A DNA stretch of 40,052 nt from positions 1 through 40,052 of the IMG/VR virus record IMGVR_UViG_3300034073_002465; one strand, written 5' to 3'. Position numbers and translations under genes: made by a program. Origin of the DNA: a virus. Below the pieces are notes generated by a model. It saw only the letters and a list, made by a program, of their open reading frames with translations. It ran no database searches and was not told the origin of the DNA. Below, piece after piece: positions 1 through 6,008 of this stretch (the first letter of the stretch is position 1; every line of letters begins with the position of its first letter).

Positions 1-21
1 TCGTTTGAGGTTGTCAGGGCT

Positions 22-47
22 GCCGGGCTACCGGCTGATGCGGAAAA
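22..47 (-). repeat. GCTA-loop hairpin, copy 1
   Basis: Perfect 5-bp stem GCCGG/CCGGC with loop GCTA (27-30), followed on the plus strand by TGATGCGGAAAA. It shares stem, loop and flank with four other hairpins in the first 2.2 kb. Read on the minus strand it lies just after the stop of the small membrane gene at 54-182, so it could lead a gene beyond the left edge. It has no T-run, so it is not a typical terminator. Confidence 0.55.
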
Positions 48-53
48 GCTGCT

Positions 54-182
54 TCACCATGGGCGGTTCCATTCCTCGACGGAGCCCCACGCGAGCACGA
101 GGGCGACGAACGAGGCCACCATCAGGACGAGGAGGGCGAACTGGACAAGGGCGGCGGGTTCCTGGGGGTCTGGCGGGTTCAT
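54..182 (-). CDS. Small single-span membrane protein, 42 aa
   Basis: Short hypothetical protein with a proline-rich N-terminus (MNPPDPQEP) and one strong hydrophobic segment at about residues 10-31, followed by a short charged tail ending EEWNRPW. The ATG at 182 was chosen because the longer frame upstream of it is Arg/Pro-rich and looks non-coding. Family unknown; small one-helix membrane proteins of this type are common in phage accessory regions and can be holin-like or superinfection proteins, but nothing here shows a role. It lies downstream of, and in the same direction as, the gene at 280-765. Confidence 0.5.
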   Translation of the reverse strand: MNPPDPQEPAALVQFALLVLMVASFVALVLAWGSVEEWNRPW

Positions 183-221
183 GGGTGGGTGGCGTTGGAT
201 GTTTGTGCTCTGTCTCATCAG

Positions 222-244
222 TGGCGGGGGAGCAGTCCCGCCAG
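222..244 (-). other. Stem-loop in intergenic gap
   Basis: A 7-bp perfect stem TGGCGGG/CCCGCCA with an 8-base loop lies between the minus-strand genes at 280-765 and 54-182. No T-tract follows on either side, so it may be an mRNA-processing or translation-control hairpin rather than an intrinsic terminator. Confidence 0.35.
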
Positions 245-279
245 ACGCCCCACGCCTTGACGGCGCGGGAGCGTTTCGA

Positions 280-765
280 CTAGCGTTCCTGAAGGTCGCT
301 CCATGAGCGGGCGACTTCCTCGGCAGCGAACCATGCGAGCGCGTTGGCGGCTTGCGTGTCGTCATCCGTGATGCGTCCGCCATAGAGACAGCGGGAAACC
401 GAGGGCAGATACTCCGCCAGCTTTTCCCGCCGTTCGCGTTTCATGTTTCCCGCATAATCGAAGTCCCCGGATTTCGCGTGTCCGGACAGGCAGCCAAAAC
501 CGGCGACCATGTCGGCGGCGTTTTCGCCAAGGGCTGACGCTTGGGAGTTCACCAGTTCCACGATGGCCGCCCGGTTCTTTTTGAAGAACTTCACGGTGTC
601 TGCATAGTAGATGAAGCCGCAGAAACCACCACTCACACCATAGTTGGCGATGTCGAGCATGGATTCCTTGGCACTTTCCCACCCTCCAAGCTGGCGCACG
701 ACGGCACGTACTAACGAAGGGGAGGCGGAACTGTTTTCAATCAGGGTTTTCAGGGTGCGTTTCAT
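280..765 (-). CDS. Phage hypothetical protein, DUF7222-like, 161 aa
   Basis: Soluble protein of 161 residues. The core 'GFIYYADTVKFFKKNR' plus 'MVAGFGCL', and the C-terminal 'CLYGG...ANALAWFAAEEVAR', resemble a widespread family of small phage proteins of unknown function that I recall as DUF7222; that assignment is from memory. No enzyme motif is visible. It is transcribed leftward from a well-formed promoter (826-854) with a conserved hairpin leader (797-819). The gene facing it across the AT-rich spacer is a ribbon-helix-helix-like protein, so the two may share regulation. Confidence 0.7.
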   Translation of the reverse strand: MKRTLKTLIENSSASPSLVRAVVRQLGGWESAKESMLDIANYGVSGGFCGFIYYADTVKFFKKNRAAIVELVNSQASALGENAADMVAGFGCLSGHAKSGDFDYAGNMKRERREKLAEYLPSVSRCLYGGRITDDDTQAANALAWFAAEEVARSWSDLQER

Positions 766-796
766 ACTACTTCAGTTTTCTTGATGTTTAACGGTT

Positions 797-819
797 GCCG
801 GGCTTCCGGCTGTTAGCGT
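797..819 (-). promoter_or_regulatory. GCTA-loop hairpin copy 2: 5' leader of the 161-aa gene
   Basis: On the minus strand this reads ACGCTAACAGCCGG, a 4-base loop, then CCGGC. The predicted transcription start (6-7 bases after the -10 TAAACT) falls at its first A, so the hairpin would form the extreme 5' end of the mRNA, about 30 bases before the start codon. The copy at 2183-2207 sits in the same position relative to its own promoter and gene. Confidence 0.55.
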
Positions 820-825
820 GAGAGC

Positions 826-854
826 AGTTTACCGCGTGAGGGTCAGGGCGTCAA
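826..854 (-). promoter_or_regulatory. Sigma70-type promoter, leftward
   Basis: TTGACG (854-849), a 17-base spacer and TAAACT (831-826) on the minus strand, upstream of the 161-aa gene. The same box pair (TTGACA-17-TAAACT) occurs at 39949-39977. Confidence 0.55.
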
Positions 855-885
855 GGTGTTTATTTATATAAATGTCAACTGTAGT

Positions 886-1040
886 AAAAGCACACTCCAT
901 TCCACCAATGCCATTTTAACAACCCCCTAACACGAGAAAAAAGTGTTATATATTTAATTAGTTATAGATATAAATATATAATAGAAAAAAGAGAAATAGG
1001 GAAAGAACTTTTTGGCATTGGTGGAATGGAGTGTGCTTTT
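886..1040. repeat. Perfect 28-bp inverted repeat around an AT-rich core
   Basis: Left arm 886-913 and right arm 1013-1040 are exact reverse complements over 28 bp, separated by 99 bp of very AT-rich DNA with a nested AACAC/GTGTT hairpin and runs such as TATAAATATATAATAG. It lies in the 323-bp gene-free gap between divergent genes at 280-765 and 1089-1472. Sharp AT-richness in a GC-rich genome plus long symmetric arms suits a replication origin, a partition-like or operator region, or a large cruciform. There is no transposase and no obvious target duplication. Confidence 0.8.
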
Positions 1041-1051
1041 GAAAGTCGGGG

Positions 1052-1080
1052 TTGACGGGTGCCTTGATCGGGTTTTATTT
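1052..1080 (+). promoter_or_regulatory. Candidate promoter for the RHH-like gene
   Basis: TTGACG (1052-1057), a 17-base spacer and a poor -10 TTATTT (1075-1080), ending 8 bases before the ATG at 1089. The same close spacing to the start codon is seen at several other TTGAC boxes in this window. Confidence 0.4.
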
Positions 1081-1088
1081 ATACAACT

Positions 1089-1472
1089 ATGAGCTACCCC
1101 GAAGGCAAACACCAAATCCCGCTTCACGTCCCTTACACGCTCTTCACTGAGATCAGGTCTGCTGCGACTGCGTCGCACCGCAGCGTGACGGCTTGGATGC
1201 TGAACGCTGCGCGTGAAAAATTGGAGAGAGAGAAGACCGGAGGGCTTTCCGGCCCTTCCACCGAGTCAACGGAACCTTCTCTTGAGGCGCATTCATCCAT
1301 GGTCGTGAAGGCCAGCGCGGATGAATATTTCAGACTGAAGCGAGAATTCGAGGCCGCGACAACGGAAGAAGACCGGGACAGGCTGCTTGCGGCTCTTCTG
1401 GAGATCAAACCCGAAATGGAAGGCAAGCTGCGGATGTGGCGCAAGAACAAGCCGCTTGCGGAGTTTGTGTGA
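1089..1472 (+). CDS. Ribbon-helix-helix-like DNA-binding protein, 127 aa
   Basis: The N-terminal 50 residues have the pattern of an Arc/CopG-type ribbon-helix-helix domain: a short beta strand (HQIPLHVP), helix A (YTLFTEIRSAATAS), a turn (HRS) and helix B (VTAWMLNAAREKLER). A Ser/Thr/Glu linker follows (about 52-75), then an acidic helical C-terminal region (about 76-127) that could be a coiled coil or protein-binding part. RHH dimers bind short palindromes; the inverted-repeat spacer and GCTA-loop elements next to this gene are natural candidate targets. Regulator role is inferred from fold pattern and position. Confidence 0.6.
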   Translation: MSYPEGKHQIPLHVPYTLFTEIRSAATASHRSVTAWMLNAAREKLEREKTGGLSGPSTESTEPSLEAHSSMVVKASADEYFRLKREFEAATTEEDRDRLLAALLEIKPEMEGKLRMWRKNKPLAEFV

Positions 1473-1473
1473 T

Positions 1474-1501
1474 GCCGGTGCTACACGGCTGAAGCAGAAA
1501 A
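1474..1501 (-). repeat. GCTA-loop hairpin, copy 3
   Basis: GCCG/CGGC stem (or GCC/GGC plus GTG/CAC with one bulge) whose loop carries GCTA, followed on the plus strand by TGAAGCAGAAAAA. It begins two bases after the stop of the RHH-like gene. Loop and GC-GAAAA flank match copies 1 and 4. Confidence 0.45.
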
Positions 1502-1530
1502 AGGTCAAGTCGTCACGGGGGCGGTGTTGG

Positions 1531-1605
1531 TCAGGTGGCGGGTAGCCAAACCCAAGCCCGGAAGGAGGTTTTCCCTTGGTGCTCAGTCTCGGAGAGTGTC
1601 ACCAT
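1531..1605 (-). CDS. Possible 24-aa peptide
   Basis: A short frame starting ATG at 1605 encodes a 24-residue peptide (MVTLSETEHQGKTSF...WLPAT) 17 bases downstream of hairpin copy 4 on the minus strand. It is listed only because its position relative to the hairpin resembles that of the genes led by copies 2 and 5. There is no clear ribosome binding site and it may be chance. Confidence 0.15.
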   Translation of the reverse strand: MVTLSETEHQGKTSFRAWVWLPAT

Positions 1606-1621
1606 TTTCCGGGTGCGCCGA

Positions 1622-1649
1622 GCCGTTGCTACACGGCGGATGCGGAAAA
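1622..1649 (-). repeat. GCTA-loop hairpin, copy 4
   Basis: Perfect GCCGT/ACGGC stem with loop TGCTAC, followed on the plus strand by GGATGCGGAAAA, nearly the same tail as copy 1. On the minus strand a weak TTGTCC-17-GAGATT pair lies upstream of it, at a distance similar to copies 2 and 5. The rest of the 1473-1702 gap shows no convincing gene. Confidence 0.45.
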
Positions 1650-1702
1650 TCTCGCTGGTTTCGTCCCGGGGGACAAGGAGATCCAGCTTCCTTATGTGGG
1701 GG

Positions 1703-2152
1703 TTACTGGCGAGCTGCGGCAATCACGGCCTTTGCCGCTTCGATCTCTGCCAGCTTCACTGAATCGAAGATGAGCGATGCCAGCTCATCAAGAACCCGCT
1801 CGGTCATGTCCGGCTCATAACCTGAGATTGTGGGATTGCTTTCTTCTGGGCTAACAGGCGGTTGAACTGGCGCATTCCCGGCAGAATCCTGCGCTTTTGG
1901 GGCTTCTGCGGTCGGCGTCAATGCGGCAAGGCGCTCTTTGGCTCGGCGCAAACCTTCCTCGCCCTTGAATCCAATGGTGCCAGCAAGAGAGGCATTTGTG
2001 ATTCCGGCTCGCCACACCTTGAATGATCCATTTGGCTCCTGTGTGATATAGTTACCAGCAGCATCCATTTCAAGAATGCCGTCCTTTGGCGTTTTCTTTG
2101 TGGCTTCTGCGGTCGGGTTCGCGATGGCTTTCTGGAGTTCTGTCTTTCTCAT
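1703..2152 (-). CDS. Hypothetical protein, 149 aa
   Basis: Not recognised. The N-terminal half (about 1-80) is compact and mixed charge, with 'KDGILEMDAAGNYITQ' and 'FKVWRAGITNASLAGTIGFKGEEGLRRAKERLAAL'. A Pro/Ala/Gln linker follows (about 82-105), then a C-terminal helix rich in Leu, Glu and Ala (about 112-149). No catalytic or membrane motif is seen. It is transcribed leftward from a good promoter (2213-2241) with the hairpin leader 2183-2207, back to back with the HTH gene at 2284. A regulatory or anti-host role is possible but unsupported. Confidence 0.6.
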   Translation of the reverse strand: MRKTELQKAIANPTAEATKKTPKDGILEMDAAGNYITQEPNGSFKVWRAGITNASLAGTIGFKGEEGLRRAKERLAALTPTAEAPKAQDSAGNAPVQPPVSPEESNPTISGYEPDMTERVLDELASLIFDSVKLAEIEAAKAVIAAARQ

Positions 2153-2182
2153 ACTTTGGTCCGGTTAACTTATTGATCTGGT

Positions 2183-2207
2183 GCCGGGGCTACCCGGCTT
2201 TTAGCGT
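2183..2207 (-). promoter_or_regulatory. GCTA-loop hairpin copy 5: 5' leader of the 149-aa gene
   Basis: On the minus strand: ACGCTAAAA, then a perfect 6-bp stem GCCGGG/CCCGGC with loop TAGC. The predicted start of transcription is at the leading A. The loop TAGC is complementary to the GCTA just 5' of the stem, so a short H-type pseudoknot is possible. Stem, loop and position match copy 2. Confidence 0.6.
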
Positions 2208-2212
2208 GTATA

Positions 2213-2241
2213 AATATACACCAGAAAACCACAGGGTGCAA
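2213..2241 (-). promoter_or_regulatory. Sigma70-type promoter, leftward
   Basis: TTGCAC (2241-2236), a 17-base spacer and TATATT (2218-2213) on the minus strand, driving the 149-aa gene. Confidence 0.6.
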
Positions 2242-2249
2242 GCGTAACC

Positions 2250-2278
2250 TTGACAACTTGGTGGTGGGAAAAGAAGTT
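2250..2278 (+). promoter_or_regulatory. Candidate promoter for the HTH gene
   Basis: Perfect -35 TTGACA (2250-2255), a 17-base spacer and GAAGTT (2273-2278), with the ATG only five bases further on. The -10 is weak but nearly the same hexamer (GAAGCT) occurs in the same setting at 3839-3844. Confidence 0.4.
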
Positions 2279-2283
2279 GGGGG

Positions 2284-2841
2284 ATGGTGAAAACACGCGG
2301 CAGAAAACCCGGATCGAAACCCGTGAAGTACAAACACGGGAAAAAGCTCACGGCTGAAGAATGGCAAGACATCAAAATTGCGAACATCGCTGGCGCAGAA
2401 GATCGCGTTCTTGCGGCTAAATATGGGATTCCAGTCGGCACTTTGCGCACTCGGAGATGTCTGGACAAGTTATGGGCGGCAGCTATTCAGACACAGAAAA
2501 AAGTTATAGTCTCTAAGCCTGTTGAGACGCCATCTCGGTTAATCGCGCAGGAATCTATATATGAGAGCGCATCATCTCTTTCCGAGACAAACCGCCTCTT
2601 AGCCCTCCGCATCGCCGGAAAGGGCCTCGCCGCCGCACTGGACAAGCGCGGCGAACTGCGCCCCCATCTCAAGCCGAACGAGATCAAGGACCTAAAGGAC
2701 CTCACTGACATCGCGGCTAAGGCGGGATCGTGGTCAAGTGAACAGCAAGTTACCGTGAACTGCCAGGCCTTCGCAGGGGCCGCAGTCTCAATAAGCAATG
2801 GCAGCGAGCAGGACAATATGCAGATCATTGATAATGAATGA
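2284..2841 (+). CDS. HTH protein, possible small terminase subunit, 185 aa
   Basis: A basic N-terminal tail (MVKTRGRKPGSKPVKYKHGKK) precedes a helix-turn-helix at about residues 23-60, with 'LTAEEWQDIKIANI' and 'RVLAAKYGIPVGTLRTRR'. The recognition-helix pattern G-I/V-x-x-G-T-L/V-R is also seen in the HTH repeats of the protein next to TerL (35390-35836). A long helical region with 'LLALRIAGKGLAAAL' and 'EIKDLKDLTDIAAKAGSW' follows, and then a short acidic tail. HTH plus helical oligomerisation region fits a small terminase subunit or a transcription regulator. It is far from TerL, so the terminase reading is tentative. Confidence 0.5.
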   Translation: MVKTRGRKPGSKPVKYKHGKKLTAEEWQDIKIANIAGAEDRVLAAKYGIPVGTLRTRRCLDKLWAAAIQTQKKVIVSKPVETPSRLIAQESIYESASSLSETNRLLALRIAGKGLAAALDKRGELRPHLKPNEIKDLKDLTDIAAKAGSWSSEQQVTVNCQAFAGAAVSISNGSEQDNMQIIDNE

Positions 2842-2860
2842 GTTACGCGAGGGCCGTACT

Positions 2861-2889
2861 TTGAATTAGCGATGTTGGTGGTATATATG
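2861..2889 (+). promoter_or_regulatory. Promoter ahead of the HNH gene
   Basis: TTGAAT (2861-2866), a 17-base spacer and TATATG (2884-2889). Transcription would begin just before or within the tandem GTTAAC repeats at 2899-2926, which is a good operator position. Confidence 0.45.
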
Positions 2890-2898
2890 CACTTGCTA

Positions 2899-2926
2899 TG
2901 AGTTAACGTGCCTGAGTTAACGTGCC
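2899..2926. repeat. Tandem 14-bp repeat with GTTAACGTG core
   Basis: TGAGTTAACGTGCC occurs twice with no gap (2899-2912, 2913-2926). A third GTTAACGTG (3053-3061) overlaps the GTG start of the next gene. GTTAAC is palindromic. The copies lie just downstream of a promoter, so they may be repressor sites. The rest of the 2842-3060 gap is C-rich then AT-rich and shows no gene. Confidence 0.5.
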
Positions 2927-3060
2927 TCGTGGTGATCTGACCCCCACCACGCCCCCATCCCCCCGGCCCCCGGTCAGCGAACGCCCGGTACGTACTACCC
3001 CCACAAAAATTTTTCTTCCAAAAAGTTGAATTTGAGATTTTACACCCACCGTGTTAACGT

Positions 3061-3804
3061 GTGAGTCGTATGGCTAACTTCATCGACCTCACCGGGAAAA
3101 AGTTTGGCAGGTGGACCGTGTTGGCACGGTTTCCGACCATCAAGGGCTCCACGCGTTGGAGGTGCCGTTGCGTTTGTGGCAAAGAAAAACAGGGTGTCCT
3201 CTACACGTCCCTTGTGCGCGGACACAGCCAGTCGTGCGGGTGTCTGCGCAAGGAGATGATGACGAAACCTGATTTGACGGTCCACAGTCAGAGAAACCCG
3301 ATGTACCGCATCTGGATGGCCATGCGGACGAGGTGTGACAACCCTGGACACGCGTCGTGGAAGGGCTACGGCGCACGTGGCATCAAAATCTGCCCCCGTT
3401 GGAAAAAATTCGACCTTTTCCTCAAGGACATGGGACCGAGGCCGACACCAGACCACCAGCTTGAGCGCAAGGACAACGATGGAGACTACTCGCCTGAGAA
3501 CTGCTGCTGGCACAGCCGCGTTGGTCAGGCCAACAACCGTCGCAGCAACCTCAAGGTCATCTGGAAAGGCAAGGAGATGACGATGACCATGGTGGCACGC
3601 CAGGAGGATGTGGATTACCCGATTCTGTGCCATCGTGTGGTGCGTAAAGGGCTCCCGCTTGAGGAGGTGGTTGAGGCGATGAGGCAAAACCCGGATGAGA
3701 GGTTTGTCGAAAGGGCTGTGGCGTTTGGCGGCGCAGGAAGGGGCACACGCAAAACAAGCCACAAACGAAAGCGCCGGACCACAGTTGAAAAAACCTGGGT
3801 CTAG
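3061..3804 (+). CDS. HNH-like homing endonuclease, 247 aa
   Basis: Probable free-standing phage nuclease. The N-terminus has a cysteine cluster likely to bind zinc (C35, C37, C39, then C59 and C61 in 'SCGCL'). The central part carries the pattern of phage HNH/treble-clef endonucleases: 'YRIWMAMRTRCDNP', 'WKGYGARGIKICPRW', 'F..FLKDMGPRP', then 'HQLERKDNDGDYSPENCCW' with the candidate catalytic His/Asn set near 132-151 and 'ANNRRSN'. The C-terminus (about 175-247) is basic and may bind DNA. The start is GTG 3061 or ATG 3070. Such genes spread by homing or aid phage DNA processing. The assignment rests on motif recognition. Confidence 0.75.
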   Translation: MSRMANFIDLTGKKFGRWTVLARFPTIKGSTRWRCRCVCGKEKQGVLYTSLVRGHSQSCGCLRKEMMTKPDLTVHSQRNPMYRIWMAMRTRCDNPGHASWKGYGARGIKICPRWKKFDLFLKDMGPRPTPDHQLERKDNDGDYSPENCCWHSRVGQANNRRSNLKVIWKGKEMTMTMVARQEDVDYPILCHRVVRKGLPLEEVVEAMRQNPDERFVERAVAFGGAGRGTRKTSHKRKRRTTVEKTWV

Positions 3805-3815
3805 TGTAAATATGG

Positions 3816-3844
3816 TTGACACCTGACGGCTGGTGTGCGAAGCT
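3816..3844 (+). promoter_or_regulatory. Candidate promoter of the small-gene operon
   Basis: TTGACA (3816-3821), a 17-base spacer and GAAGCT (3839-3844), ending six bases before the ATG at 3851. Same geometry as the pair at 2250-2278. Confidence 0.4.
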
Positions 3845-3850
3845 CATGTC

Positions 3851-4006
3851 ATGAAACGCACCCCGCAGACCAGACGGTTCTTCCCCCTGCGCAGGAGGCA
3901 CGTCCCCGCTGCATCACTTGGACCAGCGGACCAACTACGCGGACGACGCACGCAGGTTGTTTGGTGTCGGGCCAGGAACCAGATGGGGGCACATCCAGGC
4001 GTCTGA
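3851..4006 (+). CDS. Possible 51-aa basic leader peptide
   Basis: An ATG frame right after the candidate promoter encodes a very basic 51-residue peptide (MKRTPQTRRFF...). It overlaps the 67-aa frame that follows in the +1 frame. It is included because promoter spacing to this ATG matches other genes here; the composition (Arg-rich, low complexity) argues against it being a folded protein. It may be a leader, the 5' part of the next gene through a frameshift, or noise. Confidence 0.25.
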   Translation: MKRTPQTRRFFPLRRRHVPAASLGPADQLRGRRTQVVWCRARNQMGAHPGV

Positions 4007-4121
4007 CCTGTTGAGCCACGCCCGGAGACAGCCTGACTGCCGGGTGGTCATGCACCCGGACGGCACCGCCACGATCACAATCACCCGCACACCCAGAATC
4101 TCAGCCAAGCAGAAAATATGA
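3918..4121 (+). CDS. Hypothetical small protein, about 67 aa
   Basis: The frame is supported by its composition ('NYADDARRLFGVGPGTRWGHIQASDLLSHARRQPDCRVVMHPDGTATITITR') and by its ATGA overlap with the next gene (stop 4119-4121, next ATG 4118). The start is unclear: there is no ATG, and TTG 3918 or CTG 3909 are the candidates. AGGAGG at 3893-3898 is spaced well for 3909. No family recognised. It opens a seven-gene operon. Confidence 0.5.
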   Translation: MDQRTNYADDARRLFGVGPGTRWGHIQASDLLSHARRQPDCRVVMHPDGTATITITRTPRISAKQKI

Positions 4122-4387
4122 GCACACCAATCAACGACGGCGGACCGGCGTTTCCGTATTTTAACCCCGACACGGAAGTAGCTTATTCCGGCATGTCCCT
4201 TCGCGACTGGTTCGCGGGGCAGGCAAATGAGCAAGACATCAAGCACCACCAGCAATTCGTCCAGTATGAACGGGCTTACGGAGAGAATCCAAAACCTGCG
4301 GAACCTAAATTCACCCGAGAGCAAGCTCGCTACCGCTATGCCGACACCATGCTTGCCGAGCGAAACACCAACACCGCCAACCAATGA
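4118..4387 (+). CDS. Conserved phage protein, 'DGGPAFP...LRDWFAGQA' type, 89 aa
   Basis: Contains two hallmarks of a common family of small phage proteins of unknown function: 'INDGGPAFP' near the N-terminus (residues 5-13) and 'GMSLRDWFAGQA' at about 25-36, with 'YRYADTMLAERN' near the C-terminus. No catalytic motif is seen. It is joined to both neighbours by 4-base ATGA overlaps, so translation is probably coupled. It begins ATGAGCACA, exactly as the next two genes do. Confidence 0.8.
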   Translation: MSTPINDGGPAFPYFNPDTEVAYSGMSLRDWFAGQANEQDIKHHQQFVQYERAYGENPKPAEPKFTREQARYRYADTMLAERNTNTANQ

Positions 4388-4770
4388 GCACACTCACATC
4401 TGAAATCAACCAGTTCCAGGACGAAGTCCGCGAGGGCTACGTGCCGGAGAAAAAGACAGCGCCGGACTACGGGGAGCCGTGGAAACCAGCGTATTCATTC
4501 TACATCTCAGACCGTGATGATGACGTTGCTGTCGATGACTCAACGGTCAGGGGATTTCACGAATGGAAACAACGTGACCGCGCCATCGAATGCGTCAACG
4601 CCTGCGCGGGAATGACTGATCCGTCTGCCGAGATTCAGGCGATGCGGGAGGCGATCAAAGAAATCTACGCCGAAGCCGACGCCTACGCGGACGGCGCTTC
4701 AGATGCCTCCGCACATGATAAGTTCTGCAACGAGATTGCCGCCAAACTGAAGCCCTTCATCAAGCCATGA
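4384..4770 (+). CDS. Conserved phage hypothetical protein, 128 aa
   Basis: Residues about 30-95 contain the pattern 'GEPWKPAYSFYISD...RDRAIECVNACAGMTDPSAEIQAMREAI'. The 'R.ECVNACAG(M/I)' phrase recurs in many short phage proteins of unknown function. The C-terminal part is Ala-rich helix. It overlaps upstream and downstream genes by ATGA. No enzyme residues identified. Confidence 0.75.
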   Translation: MSTLTSEINQFQDEVREGYVPEKKTAPDYGEPWKPAYSFYISDRDDDVAVDDSTVRGFHEWKQRDRAIECVNACAGMTDPSAEIQAMREAIKEIYAEADAYADGASDASAHDKFCNEIAAKLKPFIKP

Positions 4771-5249
4771 GCACAACACCACGACCAACACCGGAGACCG
4801 ATGCAGCAACCTTTGATATTCCACACCACGGGGCAGACGGCACCGGATCGCGGGTTGCTGTTGTTCATTATCAAGTCGCCCGTCGCCTCGAACGCGAGCG
4901 CGACGAGGCGAGAGAATACGCCGAACGCTGCAAGCAAGGCTGCATCAAGCTGTCTTATGCCATCGACCGCATCGACTACGCGTGCGGAGAACCAAATGAG
5001 ATGGAAGTCTCAGACTATGCCATACATCAAAACGAGGATCGCGTCGTTCAGCGTGTGAAGGAAAAGCTCGAAGCTCTCCACCATCTCACCTGGACTCCCA
5101 TCTCCGAGCGCAAGCCGACTATCGAAGACGCCAACGAGTTTGAAGATGTCGAATGGAGCGATGGGAAAGACATCTGGCAGAGCTCATACTATCTGCCAAA
5201 CAGCAACCAGCACTACGCAACCCATTGGAGAAGGATCACATTGCCATGA
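4767..5249 (+). CDS. Phage protein with a DUF551-like C-terminus, 160 aa
   Basis: It has three parts. An N-terminal 'TPRPTPETDAATF' start leads into a charged helix ('ARRLERERDEAREYAERCKQGC', about 38-60). A middle linker follows. The C-terminal domain (about 108-160) opens 'TWTPISERKPT' and closes 'ATHWRRITLP', the pattern of DUF551 domains ('W.P..ERLP...THW...P'), whose function is unknown. ATGA overlaps join it to both neighbours. Confidence 0.75.
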   Translation: MSTTPRPTPETDAATFDIPHHGADGTGSRVAVVHYQVARRLERERDEAREYAERCKQGCIKLSYAIDRIDYACGEPNEMEVSDYAIHQNEDRVVQRVKEKLEALHHLTWTPISERKPTIEDANEFEDVEWSDGKDIWQSSYYLPNSNQHYATHWRRITLP

Positions 5250-5587
5250 AACTCACAGACCACGAGAAACGAATCAAGATCGCGGAGGCATGCGGGTGGA
5301 TGTTTTGCGCGCCAAATCCAAGCTGGCCCACTCCATATTGGACAAATCCAGTCACAAAGGAGCTTTCGGTTTTTGCTCAGCTTCCAGACTACCTCAACGA
5401 CCTCAACGCGATGCACGAGGCGGAGAAAGGTCTGACAGATGAACAACATCTGACTTTTAGAGTGCGCTTATGGGAAATTTCTGTCGCAGATGCCCCCGAC
5501 GATCTCTGGGATAGGCGCTATGTTTCGCCCACCGCCGCAGAACGCTTTGAAGCCTTCGGCAGAACCCTCAATCTTTGGACAGAATAA
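5246..5587 (+). CDS. Conserved phage hypothetical protein, 113 aa
   Basis: The ATG at 5246 overlaps the previous stop as ATGA and was chosen over longer upstream frames. Family-like phrases: 'AEACGWMFC' near the N-terminus, 'LPDYLNDLNAMHEAEKGLTDEQ' in the middle, and 'SPTAAERFEAFGRTLNLW' at the end. I recognise this as a widespread small phage protein type without known function. No metal, membrane or catalytic motif is seen. Confidence 0.75.
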   Translation: MKLTDHEKRIKIAEACGWMFCAPNPSWPTPYWTNPVTKELSVFAQLPDYLNDLNAMHEAEKGLTDEQHLTFRVRLWEISVADAPDDLWDRRYVSPTAAERFEAFGRTLNLWTE

Positions 5588-5594
5588 CAACACC

Positions 5595-6008
5595 ATGAAC
5601 ACAGAACAAACCGCACAACAGCTCCGCCTCGCCGCCACGATCCTCGAAACCGGGCACCCGTGGGAGTATCAACCAGACCACTACAACTGGAAACTCAGCC
5701 AAGGGCACTGCCCACTGTTCGCTATTGAGCAAAGATTTCCTATCCGCCTCGCCCTCGCAGTTCCACCAGACGGTCGCGATCTTCGCAACCCGGACGATCT
5801 CACCGCCGATCAGGTGGGTGTTGGGTGGAGGCTGACATTGGCGGGTGAGGAGCCGCACGATGAGGCTGAGAGATGGAGCCTTATGCCTGCTCATGGAAAA
5901 AACGTGAGTCTGCCGTTGGTTTGCCTTACAACCATCAAGACACCTATCGCGTCCCGCTCTCCGCCCCATGGCCTGAGTCTCCAAAGCCAGACCCATACGC
6001 TGAGCTGA
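5595..6008 (+). CDS. Phage hypothetical protein, frame 0 of a -1 frameshifted gene
   Basis: The 137-residue zero-frame product starts at ATG 5595. It opens 'MNTEQTAQQLRLAATILETGHPWEYQ' and includes 'GVGWRLTLAGEEP' near residue 75. At residues 102-103 (Lys-Asn) it reads the heptamer A AAA AAC (5897-5903). Beyond that, frame 0 loses family-like character (Ser/Pro/Thr-rich) and ends at 6008. A -1 slip would continue into the 5873-6820 frame, giving a 408-residue protein whose join ('...TYRVPLSAPWPE') fits the phage family I recall. Confidence 0.65.
   Translation: MNTEQTAQQLRLAATILETGHPWEYQPDHYNWKLSQGHCPLFAIEQRFPIRLALAVPPDGRDLRNPDDLTADQVGVGWRLTLAGEEPHDEAERWSLMPAHGKNVSLPLVCLTTIKTPIASRSPPHGLSLQSQTHTLS

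Noticed and set aside
22-47. Hammerhead-type ribozyme in the CTGATG...GAAA flank of the hairpin repeat
   Set aside because: The core lacks the full CUGANGA and any stem II, and other copies do not keep the residues.
5-283. Plus-strand frame of 92 codons at the left edge
   Set aside because: Arg/Gly/Pro-rich with no family likeness; it lies antisense to the better-supported small membrane gene.
886-1040. Insertion sequence ends
   Set aside because: Arms enclose only 99 bp of AT-rich DNA with no transposase and no clear target duplication.
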